A stretch of DNA of 64,000 nt from Haloprofundus salilacus (GCF_020150815.1 NZ_CP083723.1:3162001-3226000); one strand, 5' to 3'. Shown: positions 16,425-25,121, counted from the first letter of the stretch. The notes: generated by a model from the sequence alone, not told the origin. Translations and numbers: made by a program.

Positions 16425-17282
16425 TTACAGTTCCGCGACCAACGCTTCCAGTTCTTCTCGCACCTCGTCGTTCACCGGCCGGTGGGGCGCGCGGGCGTAT
16501 CCGGCGGGCGCGCCGCGGGCGCGCATCGCGGCTTTCAGTCCGGGAATACTGTGGACTGTCGTCACTGCGCGGTTCAACTCCACGAGGTCGGCGTTCAGTT
16601 CGCGCGCCCCTTCGGTGTCACCTTCGCGGTGGCGTTCGTACATCTCGGCGCACGCCTCGGGAGCCACGTTGGCGAGGCCCAAGATTCCACCGTCGGCACC
16701 CGCGTCGAACGCGTGCGCGGCCACGCTCCCCGCGCCGACGAAGAACTTGAACCCGTCGCCCGCGAGTCGGCGAGTGCGGCCGAACGCTTCGAGGTCTCCG
16801 CCCGAGTCTTTCATCCCGGCGATGTTCGGGTGTTCGGCGAGACGCCCCGCGACGGTCGGCGGGAGGGTGACGTTCGTGTACGGGGGGACGCTGTAGAGGT
16901 AGACCGGAACCCCGGCATCGTCTGCGATTTCCCGATAGTAATTTTCAATCGCGTCATCGTCGTACGGGAAGTAAAACGGCGTGACGACGAGCGCGCCGTC
17001 TGCGCCCGCGTCCGCGGCCAACTGGGTCTGCCGCTTCGTCTCGCGGAGACCCGGATGACCGGTTCCGGCGAGCACCGGCACCGACGCCTCCTCGACGACG
17101 AGTTCGACGACGCGGGCGCGCTCTTCGACGCTCATCAGTTCGGCTTCGCTGTTCGACCCGCAGGGGACGAGAAAGTCGACGCCGCGTTCTTCGACCCAGC
17201 CGACGAGCGCTCCGAGCGACTCCTCGTCAAGGTCGCCGTCTTCGGTGAACGGTGTCGCGAGCGGCGGTGCGATTCCTTCCAT
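16425..17282 (-). CDS. Dihydrodipicolinate synthase/KDG-aldolase family lyase
   Basis: 285 residues, a (beta/alpha)8 barrel of the DapA/N-acetylneuraminate lyase family. The Schiff-base lysine is K158 in GMKDSGGD and the catalytic tyrosine is Y130 in VYLYSVPPYT. The substrate-carboxylate loop, usually GTTGE, reads CGSNSEAE, so the substrate may differ from that of classic DapA; a 2-keto-3-deoxy sugar acid aldolase or DHDPS are both possible. No lysine-pathway genes flank it. A TATA-like AAAGTTACAT (17306-17315, read in reverse) lies 24-33 nt upstream of the ATG. Confidence 0.85.
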   Translation of the reverse strand: MEGIAPPLATPFTEDGDLDEESLGALVGWVEERGVDFLVPCGSNSEAELMSVEERARVVELVVEEASVPVLAGTGHPGLRETKRQTQLAADAGADGALVVTPFYFPYDDDAIENYYREIADDAGVPVYLYSVPPYTNVTLPPTVAGRLAEHPNIAGMKDSGGDLEAFGRTRRLAGDGFKFFVGAGSVAAHAFDAGADGGILGLANVAPEACAEMYERHREGDTEGARELNADLVELNRAVTTVHSIPGLKAAMRARGAPAGYARAPHRPVNDEVREELEALVAEL

Positions 17283-17612
17283 GGCGGGCGGTCACGCGCG
17301 ACGAGAATGTAACTTTGGGTCGGGGTGGCACGCCCCGCTTTCTCCGTCATCACGGGGGAACGTTTCACGCGACCGATCCGTCCGAATTCGCCGTCGTACG
17401 GCAGTCACACGTCCGTCTGACGCGGGTTTAAGTTCGTCCGTGAGGTTCGTCTACTCGGGCGCGCAGACGGCATCTGTTCCCATCCTCCCACCCGTTCGCG
17501 CCCGGATGCACGCCGAACCCCACCCGACTGCATCCGAGTTCGCTCGGGGCGACCGTCCCCCGCGGTCGAACCCCTGCGAACGCTCGTTTCTCCCGGTTTC
17601 GTCCGGCGGCGC
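17283..17612. other. Intergenic region without a convincing gene
   Basis: GC-rich, 330 nt between the aldolase and trkA. It holds the aldolase promoter at 17306-17315, a small hairpin CGGGG..CCCCG (17321-17337), and a forward TATA-like GGGTTTAAG at 17424-17432 with no credible reading frame after it. A short open frame on the reverse strand is Arg/Ser-rich and looks like chance. Confidence 0.5.
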
Positions 17613-18287
17613 TCAGACGCTCTCCACCGACGCGTCGCCGAGCAGACGCCGCCGAACATCTTCGAGCGACTCCTGTTCGACGATGAGCGCGACCCTGTCG
17701 CCCGCTTCGACTGTCGTCTGCGGGAGCGGAATCGTCATCGCCTCTCGCTGGTCGCCGTGGGCGTAGATGCGAGCGGTCGACGGCAGGTCGATTTCGCTGA
17801 TGCGCTTGCCGACCACCGGTGACCCCTCGGGGATGGTGACCGCCGACAACTGGAGACTCTCAGTGAGTTCGCTGATGGCGTTGAAGTTCCCGCCGAGCAG
17901 CGCGGTCTTCGCGCCCGCCGCGCCGAGACGCTCGGGGTAGATTATCTCGTCGACGTCGTCGGCGTACTCCTTGTAAATCTCCTCGCGGTAGTCCGCGTCG
18001 ATACGGAGCACGGTCCGACAGCCGTACTCCTTGGCTATCATGCACACCGCGTAGTTCGTGTTCAGGTCGCCGGTGACGCCGCCGACGGCGACGGCGTTGT
18101 CCAAACCGGCGCGTTCGAGAACGGCCTCGTTGCTTCCGTCGCCCTCGACGACCTCGAAGCCCGCCTCTCGGGCGCGCTCGACCTTCTCCCGGTTGTTCTC
18201 GACGAGAACAACCTCGTGACCCTCCTCCTTGAGGATGCGCGCGGTTCGAGAGCCGACCCGACCGTACCCGACGATAACGAATCTCAT
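17613..18287 (-). CDS. trkA: TrkA-type potassium channel/transporter regulatory subunit
   Basis: 224 residues. The RCK/TrkA-N Rossmann domain opens with MRFVIVGYGRVGS (glycine loop at 7-12) and VVLVENN, where the acidic residue sets NAD(H) preference. The motif DNAVAVGGVTGDLNTNYAVC follows. Residues ~140-224 are a TrkA-C domain (SAVTIPEGSPVVGKRISEIDLP..). Such proteins gate K+ uptake, which is central to the salt-in strategy of haloarchaea. No membrane subunit is adjacent, so the partner is encoded elsewhere. A TATA-like element (TCAAAAAGC complement, 18311-18319) precedes the start. Confidence 0.9.
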   Translation of the reverse strand: MRFVIVGYGRVGSRTARILKEEGHEVVLVENNREKVERAREAGFEVVEGDGSNEAVLERAGLDNAVAVGGVTGDLNTNYAVCMIAKEYGCRTVLRIDADYREEIYKEYADDVDEIIYPERLGAAGAKTALLGGNFNAISELTESLQLSAVTIPEGSPVVGKRISEIDLPSTARIYAHGDQREAMTIPLPQTTVEAGDRVALIVEQESLEDVRRRLLGDASVESV

Positions 18288-18381
18288 GGCGCTCTATAGC
18301 ACGCTCCGCCTCAAAAAGCTACGTCCCGTCGTAAACTGTTCACCTTCGGCGCACCGGCTCGCTCGTCGATGGCGCGCCGAC

Positions 18382-19014
18382 TCACCGCCTGCGCCTCCGT
18401 TCGAGACGGCCGACGAGCGAGTCTACCGTCGACGACAGCCGCCGGGTTCCGAACAGCGCGACGAGTGCCGCTCCGACGGCGTCGAAGACGAGGTCAGTCA
18501 GCGTGTCTTCGAGGCTGTACTGGATGAGGACGGCCCGAATACCCAAGAGGTCGGTCACGCCCCGAACGCTGAACTCCATGACCTCCCAGAGCACGCCGAA
18601 CGCGAGCGTCACGACGAGGATGAACATCGAGAGAAACTGTGGGGGGAGCACCACCGCGTGACTGTGCTCGTCGACCGCGCGCGCCGTCGCGTACCCGACG
18701 CCCGCGACGATAGATGCCGACAGCGTGTGCGTGAGGTTATCCCACCACGGTACCGCGGTGTAGAGACCGAGCATCCCCAGCGAGTGCAGCGAGACGGCGA
18801 GCGTCACCCACAGCGTGACGCTAGCGCTGAGGCGGATATCGGCGTCGCGTTCGAGAAGCGCCGGGAGGAACGTCACCGCGAGTGCCATCGTCGCGTTGAC
18901 GACGACGCTGAGATTCCGTCGGGCGACGCCGACGAGGAGAACGAGCGCTATCACGACCTGCAGTCCGCGACCGAGCAGTCTTTGGCGGCGAGACGTCAGC
19001 CGATACAGCGCCAT
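18382..19014 (-). CDS. Membrane protein resembling DUF2238/YjdF
   Basis: 210 residues with about six hydrophobic helices. Motifs WWDNLTHTLSASIVAG and LAFGVLWEVMEFS..YSLEDTLTDLVFDAVGA match the Asp/His and Glu/Asp-rich pattern of the YjdF/DUF2238 group, which is of unknown function. The ATG at 19014 is chosen because GTTTACC (19032-19038 read in reverse) lies about 20-25 nt upstream as a TATA-like box; an ATG at 19062 would add 16 residues. It is divergent from the DUF457-like gene. Confidence 0.72.
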   Translation of the reverse strand: MALYRLTSRRQRLLGRGLQVVIALVLLVGVARRNLSVVVNATMALAVTFLPALLERDADIRLSASVTLWVTLAVSLHSLGMLGLYTAVPWWDNLTHTLSASIVAGVGYATARAVDEHSHAVVLPPQFLSMFILVVTLAFGVLWEVMEFSVRGVTDLLGIRAVLIQYSLEDTLTDLVFDAVGAALVALFGTRRLSSTVDSLVGRLERRRRR

Positions 19015-19144
19015 CGTACTGAGTTCCGTCTCCGCGAGGTAAACGTTGTTCCGAAGACACACGCTTCGCCGCCACGAAGATCCAGTCGTACTCGACGCAC
19101 CTCTCCCGATACGGTTTTGGCCTCATACACCATACTCAAGGGGG

Positions 19145-19747
19145 ATGATGGCCACCACGCACGCCCTGATAGGGGTCGTGCTCGCGCTCGTCGTCGCCCC
19201 CGACGGCGGCCTCCTCCCGGTTGCGGCCGCCGGTCTCGGCGGACTCTTTCCCGACTTCGACCTGTACGCCGGTCACCGAAAGACGCTGCACTTTCCGGTG
19301 TACTTCTCGCTCGCGGCGTTCGTCGCCGCCGGCGTCGCCGCATTCGTCGCTTCGCCGGTAGCGCTCGCCCTCGCGCTGTTCTTGGCGGCGGCGGCGATTC
19401 ACTCGGTGATGGACGTCGTCGGCGGCGGTCTCGAACTCAAGCCGTGGGAAGCGACCTCCGACCGAGCGGTGTACGACCACTTCAACGGGCGGTGGCTCGC
19501 ACCAAAGCGGTGGATTCGCTATGACGGCGCGCCCGAGGATTTCCTCCTCGGCGCCGCCTTCGGCGTTCCGGCGCTGCTGGTGCTCTTGGGTCCCGCGCAG
19601 ACCGCCGTCGGCGTCGCCCTCGCCGTCTCGGCGGTGTACACGCTGCTGCGTAAGACACTCGTTCCCGTCGCCGAACGCCTCGTCGACGCGACGCCCGCCG
19701 AACTGCTCGCGTACGTCCCCGAACGGTTCGTCGAGGACTTCCGGTAG
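19145..19747 (+). CDS. Membrane-bound metal-dependent hydrolase-like protein (YdjM/DUF457 family)
   Basis: 200 residues. Starts MMATTHALIGVVLALVV, with the early His of the family, then GGLFPDFDLYAGHRKTLHF, a D..H..H cluster typical of DUF457/LexA-induced YdjM proteins, and AAAIHSVMDVVGGG. Four or five hydrophobic segments put it in the cell membrane. The substrate is unknown. A second ATG at 19148 is an equally good start. C-terminal residues ~150-200 look soluble. Confidence 0.82.
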   Translation: MMATTHALIGVVLALVVAPDGGLLPVAAAGLGGLFPDFDLYAGHRKTLHFPVYFSLAAFVAAGVAAFVASPVALALALFLAAAAIHSVMDVVGGGLELKPWEATSDRAVYDHFNGRWLAPKRWIRYDGAPEDFLLGAAFGVPALLVLLGPAQTAVGVALAVSAVYTLLRKTLVPVAERLVDATPAELLAYVPERFVEDFR

Positions 19748-19848
19748 CCGTCAATCGCTGCGGGGGTCTCGGCTCCGATCTCTCCTCACTCGTCGGCTTC
19801 CGTCTCCGGGATGCGAAAGCTGAAACGCCGATACCGTCTGGTTCCGAC

Positions 19849-21159
19849 GTGGGTCTCAGTACGCGACTGTTCGGCGACGACGCAGCGCTTCTCTCGAACC
19901 GGAGTTTCCAACTTCTGTTGCTCGCCAGCGTCAGTTCACCGCTCGGTTCCTCCGTCGTCTCGCCGGTCCTCGATTCGCTGCGCGGACCGCTCGGCGCGAC
20001 GGAGGCGCAGGTCGCGCTGCTCATGGCCGCCTTCACCGCACCCGCTATCGTCTGCATCCCCCTCGTCGGGATGCTCTCGGATCGATACGGCCGAAAACCC
20101 GTCCTCACGGCGGGGCTGACGCTGTTCGGTCTCGCCGGTATCGCGATTCCGCTGACGACGGAGTTCCGCGTCGTCGTCGGTCTCCGACTCCTGCAGGGAG
20201 TCGGCTACACCGGTATCGCGCCGGTGCTCATCACCAGCGTCGGCGACCTGTTCGACGGCGACCGCGAGGCAGCGGCGCAGGGACTTCGGTTCACGACGGT
20301 AGGCCTCTCGCTGACGGTGTTTCCACTTCTGGCTGGCGCGCTCGTCGCCCTCTCGTGGCGCTACCCGTTCTACCTGTTCGCGCTCGCGCTCCCGACGGCG
20401 CTCGCCGTCGCGCTCTTCTTCGACGACCCGACCTTGGACTCCGAGGGTGCCGGCGACACCGTCGAGACGGCAACAAACGGTGGCGAAGCGACCGAAGACA
20501 CCTCGCCCCCGGACGACGACTCGCCCTCGACGCTGCAGGCTCTCTCGGTCGTGCTCCGGAACCGTCGCGTCGCGGCGACGCTTCTCGGCCGGGCCGTCCC
20601 GTCGTTTCTCTGGTTCACCTTCCTCACCTACGTCTCCATCGTCGTCGCCCGCGTTCTCGGCGGGTCGGCGGGCGAGGCGGGCGTGCTCGTCGCGCTGGCG
20701 AGCGTCGCCTCCTCGGTGAGCGCGACGCAGGTCGGTCGCCTGACGGCGGCGTTCGACCGGCGGGCGATTCCGCTGTTCGCCACGCTCGTCTGCACCGCTG
20801 TCGGCGTCGCCGCGCTCGGTCTCTCGCCGTCGCTTCCGGTCGCCGGTCTCGGCTCCGTCGCCGTCGGCGCGGGGTTCGGCGTCGTTCTCAGCCTCTATCG
20901 GAGCACCATCTCGACGTTGGCGACCGACGAGTTGCGGGGGAGTCTCGTTAGCGTGGGCGAGTCGCTCGGGCGCGTCGGCAGCACCACCGCGCCAATTCTC
21001 CTGGGCGGAACGGTCGCGCTCTTGGAGCCGCGTCTGGGCAGCGTCGTCGCGATTCGCTCGATGCTCGTCGGTGTCGCGGTGCTCACCGTCGTCGTCGGCG
21101 GGTTCTTCCTCTACCTCGGCGAGACGGGCGACGGGCGAAGCGTGACGGGTGAAGCGTGA
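19849..21159 (+). CDS. MFS transporter
   Basis: 436 residues from a GTG start, with about 12 hydrophobic helices. The MFS loop-2/3 signature GMLSDRYGRKPVLTAG is clear, and motif C-like LLQGVGYTGIAPVLITSVGD follows. The central cytoplasmic loop (~200-230) is acidic and Ser/Thr-rich (DTSPPDDDSPS). The second half repeats the fold. The substrate cannot be told; drug efflux and sugar export are both plausible. The last bases, together with the downstream junction, recur at 24734. Confidence 0.88.
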   Translation: MGLSTRLFGDDAALLSNRSFQLLLLASVSSPLGSSVVSPVLDSLRGPLGATEAQVALLMAAFTAPAIVCIPLVGMLSDRYGRKPVLTAGLTLFGLAGIAIPLTTEFRVVVGLRLLQGVGYTGIAPVLITSVGDLFDGDREAAAQGLRFTTVGLSLTVFPLLAGALVALSWRYPFYLFALALPTALAVALFFDDPTLDSEGAGDTVETATNGGEATEDTSPPDDDSPSTLQALSVVLRNRRVAATLLGRAVPSFLWFTFLTYVSIVVARVLGGSAGEAGVLVALASVASSVSATQVGRLTAAFDRRAIPLFATLVCTAVGVAALGLSPSLPVAGLGSVAVGAGFGVVLSLYRSTISTLATDELRGSLVSVGESLGRVGSTTAPILLGGTVALLEPRLGSVVAIRSMLVGVAVLTVVVGGFFLYLGETGDGRSVTGEA

Positions 21160-21284
21160 CTGATTCCCTGACTACCCGATCTCCCGCTCGCAGAACGTGA
21201 ACCGCCAGCGTTCGCCCTCCGAGAGTCGCTGTCCGCCGACCACCCACTCGTCGATCGATTCGTCGGTGAGCGGCCGGGCGACGA
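21151..21284. repeat. Source copy of a partial duplication (MFS end/GNAT 3' end)
   Basis: This block covers the last codons of the MFS gene, the 12-nt gap and the 3' end of the GNAT gene. It matches 24734-24867 in the same orientation: very closely over the first ~95 bases (GAAGCGTGACTGATT..), then with more differences. See the second copy for the consequence. Confidence 0.8.
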
Positions 21285-22308
21285 GGTAGTTCGGACTCGT
21301 CACCCGCGAGAGTGGTCCCTCGTCGTTTCCGACGAAGCCGTACTTCTTGAGCAGTCGTTTGGGGAGCGCTTCGCCGAACACCGCCAGCAGGTCGGCGTCC
21401 TCGTTGTCGGCGACGACGCGCGCGAGCAGCGCGTCCACCGCGTCGATCCACGCCTCGCCGCCGGTGAGCGGGGAGACGTCGGTTACGTGGACGACGGTCG
21501 AATCGAGACCCAACTGCGTCCCGACGACGAACGCGGCGGCGGGACTGCCGCCCCGCTCGGCGAGGAGCGTCTCGTACTCGAACCGCGGGTTCGCGTACCG
21601 CCACGCGTAGAACTCGGCGTCCCTGTCGGCGTGGACGTGCGAGAGCGATGACGCGGCGGTGAGCGTCGCTAACTCCTCGGCGGGGACGCCCGTCTCTCGA
21701 CGAACGCTCACGTCGGCGTCTGTGGGCGTGCCGGTCCGGAGCGAGAGATACCCCCGAGTCGCCGCCGTCGCGAGTTTGCCGAGCGGCTTCGACGTTCGTT
21801 CACCGCCGAGGGAGGTCAACGCGGTCGGATTCTGTACGCGGTAGTACACCGGAAACTCGCGCGTGACGCCTCGGTGCAGCGACAGTCGTTCCCCCAGTTT
21901 GTCGAGCGCGCCGAGTACCGCCTCGTTGGGAAACCCGATGGAGACCCCCGGCTCGCGGGTCGCGTAGTGGTCGTAGACGTAGGTCACCATCTTCGAGAAC
22001 AGCCCCCGTCGGCGGTGGTCGGGGTCGACCATCGGGTCGACCTGCACCACCGCGAGGACGCGCTCGTCGCCGACGCGGAGCGGAATCGGAACGCTCGGGC
22101 GCGCTCCGACGAGTTCGTCGTCGCCCTCGGTTTCGGCGACGGCGATGGGAACTTCGTCGAGGTACGGGTTCTCGACGTAGCGCCAGTCGAACCAGTCCGG
22201 GTCGGTACGGTCGAACACCGTCTCGTAAAGCGACAGTACCGCCTCTCGGTCCGCCGGTTCGTACTGTCGTACGCGGTAGCTCTCGCGCTCGTCGTCCTCG
22301 TCGTCCAT
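21172..22308 (-). CDS. GNAT-family N-acetyltransferase
   Basis: 378 residues. The acetyl-CoA-binding motif A is VVQVDPMVDPDHRRRGLFSKMV, with the R/Q-x-x-G-x-G/A-like RRRGLF loop. An early YEPADREAVLSLYETVF strand-helix is typical of GNATs. The C-terminal ~200 residues may form a second, degenerate GNAT domain (FYAWRYANPRFEYETLL..). The protein ends VGGQRLSEGERWRFTFCEREIG, and this tail is repeated in a gene scrap 3.6 kb away. ATG at 22308 is used; one 13 codons earlier gives an unlikely Cys/Arg-rich start. Substrate unknown. Confidence 0.85.
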   Translation of the reverse strand: MDDEDDERESYRVRQYEPADREAVLSLYETVFDRTDPDWFDWRYVENPYLDEVPIAVAETEGDDELVGARPSVPIPLRVGDERVLAVVQVDPMVDPDHRRRGLFSKMVTYVYDHYATREPGVSIGFPNEAVLGALDKLGERLSLHRGVTREFPVYYRVQNPTALTSLGGERTSKPLGKLATAATRGYLSLRTGTPTDADVSVRRETGVPAEELATLTAASSLSHVHADRDAEFYAWRYANPRFEYETLLAERGGSPAAAFVVGTQLGLDSTVVHVTDVSPLTGGEAWIDAVDALLARVVADNEDADLLAVFGEALPKRLLKKYGFVGNDEGPLSRVTSPNYLVARPLTDESIDEWVVGGQRLSEGERWRFTFCEREIG

Positions 22309-22471
22309 CTCGTGTCGCCAGTACGACGACTGCCGACATAGTTGCACGGTGCGACTACCGCATCGGTCCGGGAGTAGAGGCCCGCTATTGGCGTAAATAT
22401 CACATTTAAACTACTCCTCGGATAGCGAACGCTCGCGGAATTCGTGTCATAATCCTGTAACTGACGCCGCG

Positions 22472-22478
22472 CTTTTAC
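22472..22478 (+). promoter_or_regulatory. TATA-like box for the acyl-CoA ligase gene
   Basis: CTTTTAC lies 25-31 nt before the ATG at 22503, consistent with leaderless transcription. Confidence 0.5.
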
Positions 22479-22502
22479 CCGACTTCGTCGAACCAGAGTT
22501 CG

Positions 22503-24101
22503 ATGCACTCTGGCGCGTTCTCTCCCGCTGCACGATCCGGCAACGCGGCGCGCGTGTACGACGAAACCGCCGCCAAGCGCGGTGACGCCCTCGCCCTCGA
22601 AACCGGGGACACGCAGTACAGCCACACCGAACTCAGCGACCGGTCGGCGCGGCTCGCCGGAGCGCTTCACGAACGCGGCCTCGAACCCGACGACCGTCTC
22701 GGTCTCTTTCTCTCGAACCGCCCCGAACTCGTGCTCACGGCGCTGGCCGCGCTGAAGTCCGGATTGCCGTTCTCTCCGGCGAACCCGCAGTTCACGGCGC
22801 GCGAACTCGCCTTCCAGTTGGACGACAGCGACGCCGAGGCGCTCGTCACCGAACTGTCGCTGCTCCCGAAGGTAGAAGACGCGCTCGACTGCCTCGACGC
22901 CGATCCGCTGGTGATTCTCGTCGGCGACGAGCAACCACCCGACGTCGACTCCACCGATGCCGATCCTACCGATGTCGACTCCACCGACGTCGACACCGTT
23001 GCCTTCTCGTCGCTCGACGCCGACCCCACGATGATCCACCGCGAGGACGACGACGTGGCGATGCAGCCGTACACGAGCGGGACGACCGGAGAACCGAAGG
23101 GCGTGCTGCTGACGCACCGAAACCTTCGCGCGCAGTCGTTCATCGCCTTCGAGCGCTCGGCGCTCCGCGCCGACGAGGAGCGCTTCCTCTCGGTGTTGCC
23201 GCTGGCACACATTGCGGGGTTCGTCAACCGGACGTGGCAACCGCTGATTCGCGGAGCCGCCGTCTACCTGCGCGACCCGGGCGAGTGGGACCCCAAGGTC
23301 TCGATGGAGACCATCGAGCGCGAGCGAATCACGAAGTTCGGCGCGGTGACCGCCATGTACGTCGACGTCGTCAACCACGAGCGCTTCGGGGAGTACGACC
23401 TCTCCAGCCTCGAAGAGGTGATGGAGGGCGGCGACCGGATGCCATCGGCGGTCCAGGAGCGGTTCGAGGAGACGGCGGGCGTTGAACTGTTCGAGGCGTA
23501 CGGCCTGACCGAGACCGGCGGTGGCACCCACGTCGGTTTCGGGTCGACGTTCGGACCCCGCCCCGGCACTATCGGACAACCGCTGCGCGCGACCGACTGC
23601 AAAATCGTCGACGACGAGGGTCGCGAGGTGCCGCCGGGCGAGACGGGCGAACTGCTCGTCCGCGGCCCGCACGTGATGAAGGGCTACTACGACCGACCCG
23701 AGGAGACCGAGGCGGCGTTCACCGATGGTGGCTACTTGCGCACCGGCGACGTAGCCCGCCGCGACGACGACAACTACTACGAACTCGTCGACCGGAAATC
23801 CGACGTCATCGTCACCGCGGGCTACACCGTCCACCCACGCGAGGTGGAGAACGTGCTGTACGAACATCCGGACGTCGTCGACGCCGCCGTGGTGGGCGTA
23901 CCGGACGAACGCCGGACCGAGACGGTGAAGGCCTACGTCGTCCGCAGACAGGGGTCGACCGTCGACGGCGAGACGCTCCGGGAGTTCTGCCTCGAACGGG
24001 TCGCGCCGTACAAACACCCGCGGACGGTGGAGTTCGTTGAGGAACTCCCCCGGACGCACAACAGCAAAGTTCGGCGTGTGGAGCTGCGAGAGGGGACGTA
24101 G
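22503..24101 (+). CDS. AMP-forming acyl-CoA synthetase (class I adenylate-forming ligase)
   Basis: 532 residues. Activates a carboxylic acid with ATP and joins it to CoA. The P-loop is TSGTTGEPKG at 191-200. Later motifs: EAYGLTETGG, the hinge YLRTGDVARRDDDNYYELVDRKSD, and the conserved C-terminal lysine region PRTHNSKVRR, where the lysine that helps adenylation is expected. An Asp/Thr/Ser repeat (~residues 140-165, DVDSTDADPTDVDSTDVD) forms an unusual surface loop before the P-loop. The substrate is probably a medium- or long-chain fatty acid. A hairpin follows the stop. Confidence 0.92.
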   Translation: MHSGAFSPAARSGNAARVYDETAAKRGDALALETGDTQYSHTELSDRSARLAGALHERGLEPDDRLGLFLSNRPELVLTALAALKSGLPFSPANPQFTARELAFQLDDSDAEALVTELSLLPKVEDALDCLDADPLVILVGDEQPPDVDSTDADPTDVDSTDVDTVAFSSLDADPTMIHREDDDVAMQPYTSGTTGEPKGVLLTHRNLRAQSFIAFERSALRADEERFLSVLPLAHIAGFVNRTWQPLIRGAAVYLRDPGEWDPKVSMETIERERITKFGAVTAMYVDVVNHERFGEYDLSSLEEVMEGGDRMPSAVQERFEETAGVELFEAYGLTETGGGTHVGFGSTFGPRPGTIGQPLRATDCKIVDDEGREVPPGETGELLVRGPHVMKGYYDRPEETEAAFTDGGYLRTGDVARRDDDNYYELVDRKSDVIVTAGYTVHPREVENVLYEHPDVVDAAVVGVPDERRTETVKAYVVRRQGSTVDGETLREFCLERVAPYKHPRTVEFVEELPRTHNSKVRRVELREGT

Positions 24102-24115
24102 TCGGCGACCAGCAA

Positions 24116-24152
24116 CCGGCTTTGGAGGCCGGCAGCTTCCGGCGGGCTTTCT
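24116..24152 (+). terminator. Candidate terminator after the acyl-CoA ligase gene
   Basis: GCCGG (24128-24132) pairs with CCGGC (24139-24143) and can also pair with CCGGC at 24116-24120. A T-rich stretch (CTTTCTTT) follows. It sits 15-50 nt after the stop at 24101. Confidence 0.45.
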
Positions 24153-24211
24153 TTGGGAAATGTAGGGCCATTCAGTATTTTGAATTGACCAGTCAGTGAG
24201 TACAAAAACAA

Positions 24212-24218
24212 CTTTTTA
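24212..24218 (+). promoter_or_regulatory. TATA-like box for the response-regulator gene
   Basis: CTTTTTA lies 25-31 nt before the ATG at 24243, in an AT-rich stretch that stands out from its surroundings. Confidence 0.55.
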
Positions 24219-24242
24219 GCACATTGTCGGCTATCCAATTCA

Positions 24243-24692
24243 ATGGCCCCCGCAGACCAACAACCGAGTAATCCAATCGAGATCCTATTAGTCGAACCGA
24301 ATCCGGGTGACGTACGTCTGTTCACCGAATCGTTCAAGGAGGCGCAAATCTCGAACCACGTCCATACCGTCTCCGACGGCGATTCCGCGCTCGACTTCCT
24401 CTACCAGCGGGGCGAGTACAGCGACGAATCCTGCCCCGACCTCATCCTCCTTGACCCGCAACTACCCGGAACGAGCGGCATGGACGTGTTAAGGGAACTG
24501 AACAACGAACCTGCGCTGAACAATCTCCCCGTCGTCGTTCTCACGAGTTCGGATCTCGGCAAAGAAATCGTGAAATCACAGGGCCTTGACGCGGACACCT
24601 TTATCCAGAAACCCGTCGAAGTTGACGAATTCGTTGAGTTTGTCCAATCTGTCGAGGAGTTCTGGCTGACGATTACCCGGCAGACGGCCTAA
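24243..24692 (+). CDS. Single-domain response regulator (receiver only)
   Basis: 149 residues, one receiver domain with no output domain, like the Rcp1/CheY-type stand-alone regulators common in haloarchaea. The phospho-acceptor is D71 (LILLDPQLPGTSG); the switch Ser/Thr lies in VVVLTSSD, and the conserved Lys in FIQKPVE. The acidic pair that binds Mg2+, normally E-D in LLVEDNPGD, reads E18-P19 here (LLVEPNPGD), so D23 or another acid must compensate if phosphorylation occurs. No histidine kinase is encoded nearby. Confidence 0.9.
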   Translation: MAPADQQPSNPIEILLVEPNPGDVRLFTESFKEAQISNHVHTVSDGDSALDFLYQRGEYSDESCPDLILLDPQLPGTSGMDVLRELNNEPALNNLPVVVLTSSDLGKEIVKSQGLDADTFIQKPVEVDEFVEFVQSVEEFWLTITRQTA

Positions 24693-24733
24693 GGGTCGGG
24701 TGACTCGGCGCAGTTGCTTCTCACGCGGCAGGC

Positions 24734-24867
24734 GAAGCGTGACTGATTTCCTGACTACCCGATTTCCCGCTCGCAGAACGTAAACAGCCAGCGTTCGCCC
24801 TCCGAGAGACGCTGTCCGCCGACCGACGATTCGTCTCTTGCTTCGTCGGTGAACGAGTGGGCGACGC
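24734..24867 (-). pseudogene. Remnant of a duplicated GNAT 3' end
   Basis: Read on the reverse strand, this encodes VGGQRLSEGERWLFTFCEREIG and stop, nearly identical to the end of the GNAT gene at 21172, preceded by the weaker match HSFTDEARDESS. The duplicated block even includes the junction with the MFS gene end. The frame remains open upstream for about 50 more codons, but that part is unlike a GNAT and has no convincing start. Best read as an old partial duplication, possibly left by recombination around the response-regulator gene. Confidence 0.7.
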
Positions 24868-25113
24868 CCGCGAAGAAACCAGTGTTGCTGTATCTGAAAG
24901 TATAGATCAATTGAGCGTTTATCTCCTCGTCTCTCGGTAATGGCGGAACGGCCGACGGAGACGACTGGGCAGGAGGCGTCTGCTCGTTCGAACCACGAAC
25001 GCAGTCCGAAAACCACCGCATGTGGGCAGTATATTTCCGGGGACGAGTGTGCGCCCGTCGACCCCGCTTGGGCGTGAAAACCGCACATCTGGTTCGGCGG
25101 CTTCGCGTCCGAA
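24868..25113. other. Intergenic stretch before the deacetylase operon
   Basis: Apart from the gene remnant that precedes it, I see no gene here. Base composition is more AT-rich than average in places (AGTATATTTCC near 25030). It ends in the promoter of the deacetylase gene. Confidence 0.45.
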
Positions 25114-25121
25114 ATACTTAA
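25114..25121 (+). promoter_or_regulatory. TATA-like box for the deacetylase-formyltransferase operon
   Basis: ATACTTAA lies 22-29 nt before the GTG at 25143, supporting that GTG as a leaderless start over the ATG at 25182. Confidence 0.5.

Noticed and set aside
17405-17659. 84-codon reverse-strand frame in the aldolase-trkA spacer
   Set aside because: Arg/Ser/Gly-rich sequence without promoter or motif, overlapping the trkA 3' end out of frame.
22940-23010. Possible tandem repeat or CRISPR-like spacing in the acyl-CoA ligase gene
   Set aside because: The repeated GTCGACTCCACCGA units are short, in frame and encode an Asp/Thr/Ser loop; there are no spacers of uniform length.
21984-24059. A 691-codon open frame on the reverse strand opposite the acyl-CoA ligase gene
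   Set aside because: It is antisense to a clear adenylate-forming ligase, runs on into GNAT sequence out of frame, is very rich in Arg, Val and His, and has no recognisable domain. Long antisense frames are common in GC-rich haloarchaeal DNA.
24755-25021. 88-codon reverse frame ending in the GNAT-like tail, as an intact gene
   Set aside because: Only the last ~35 residues resemble GNAT. The rest has no known domain and no promoter at the right distance, so a duplication remnant is the simpler reading.
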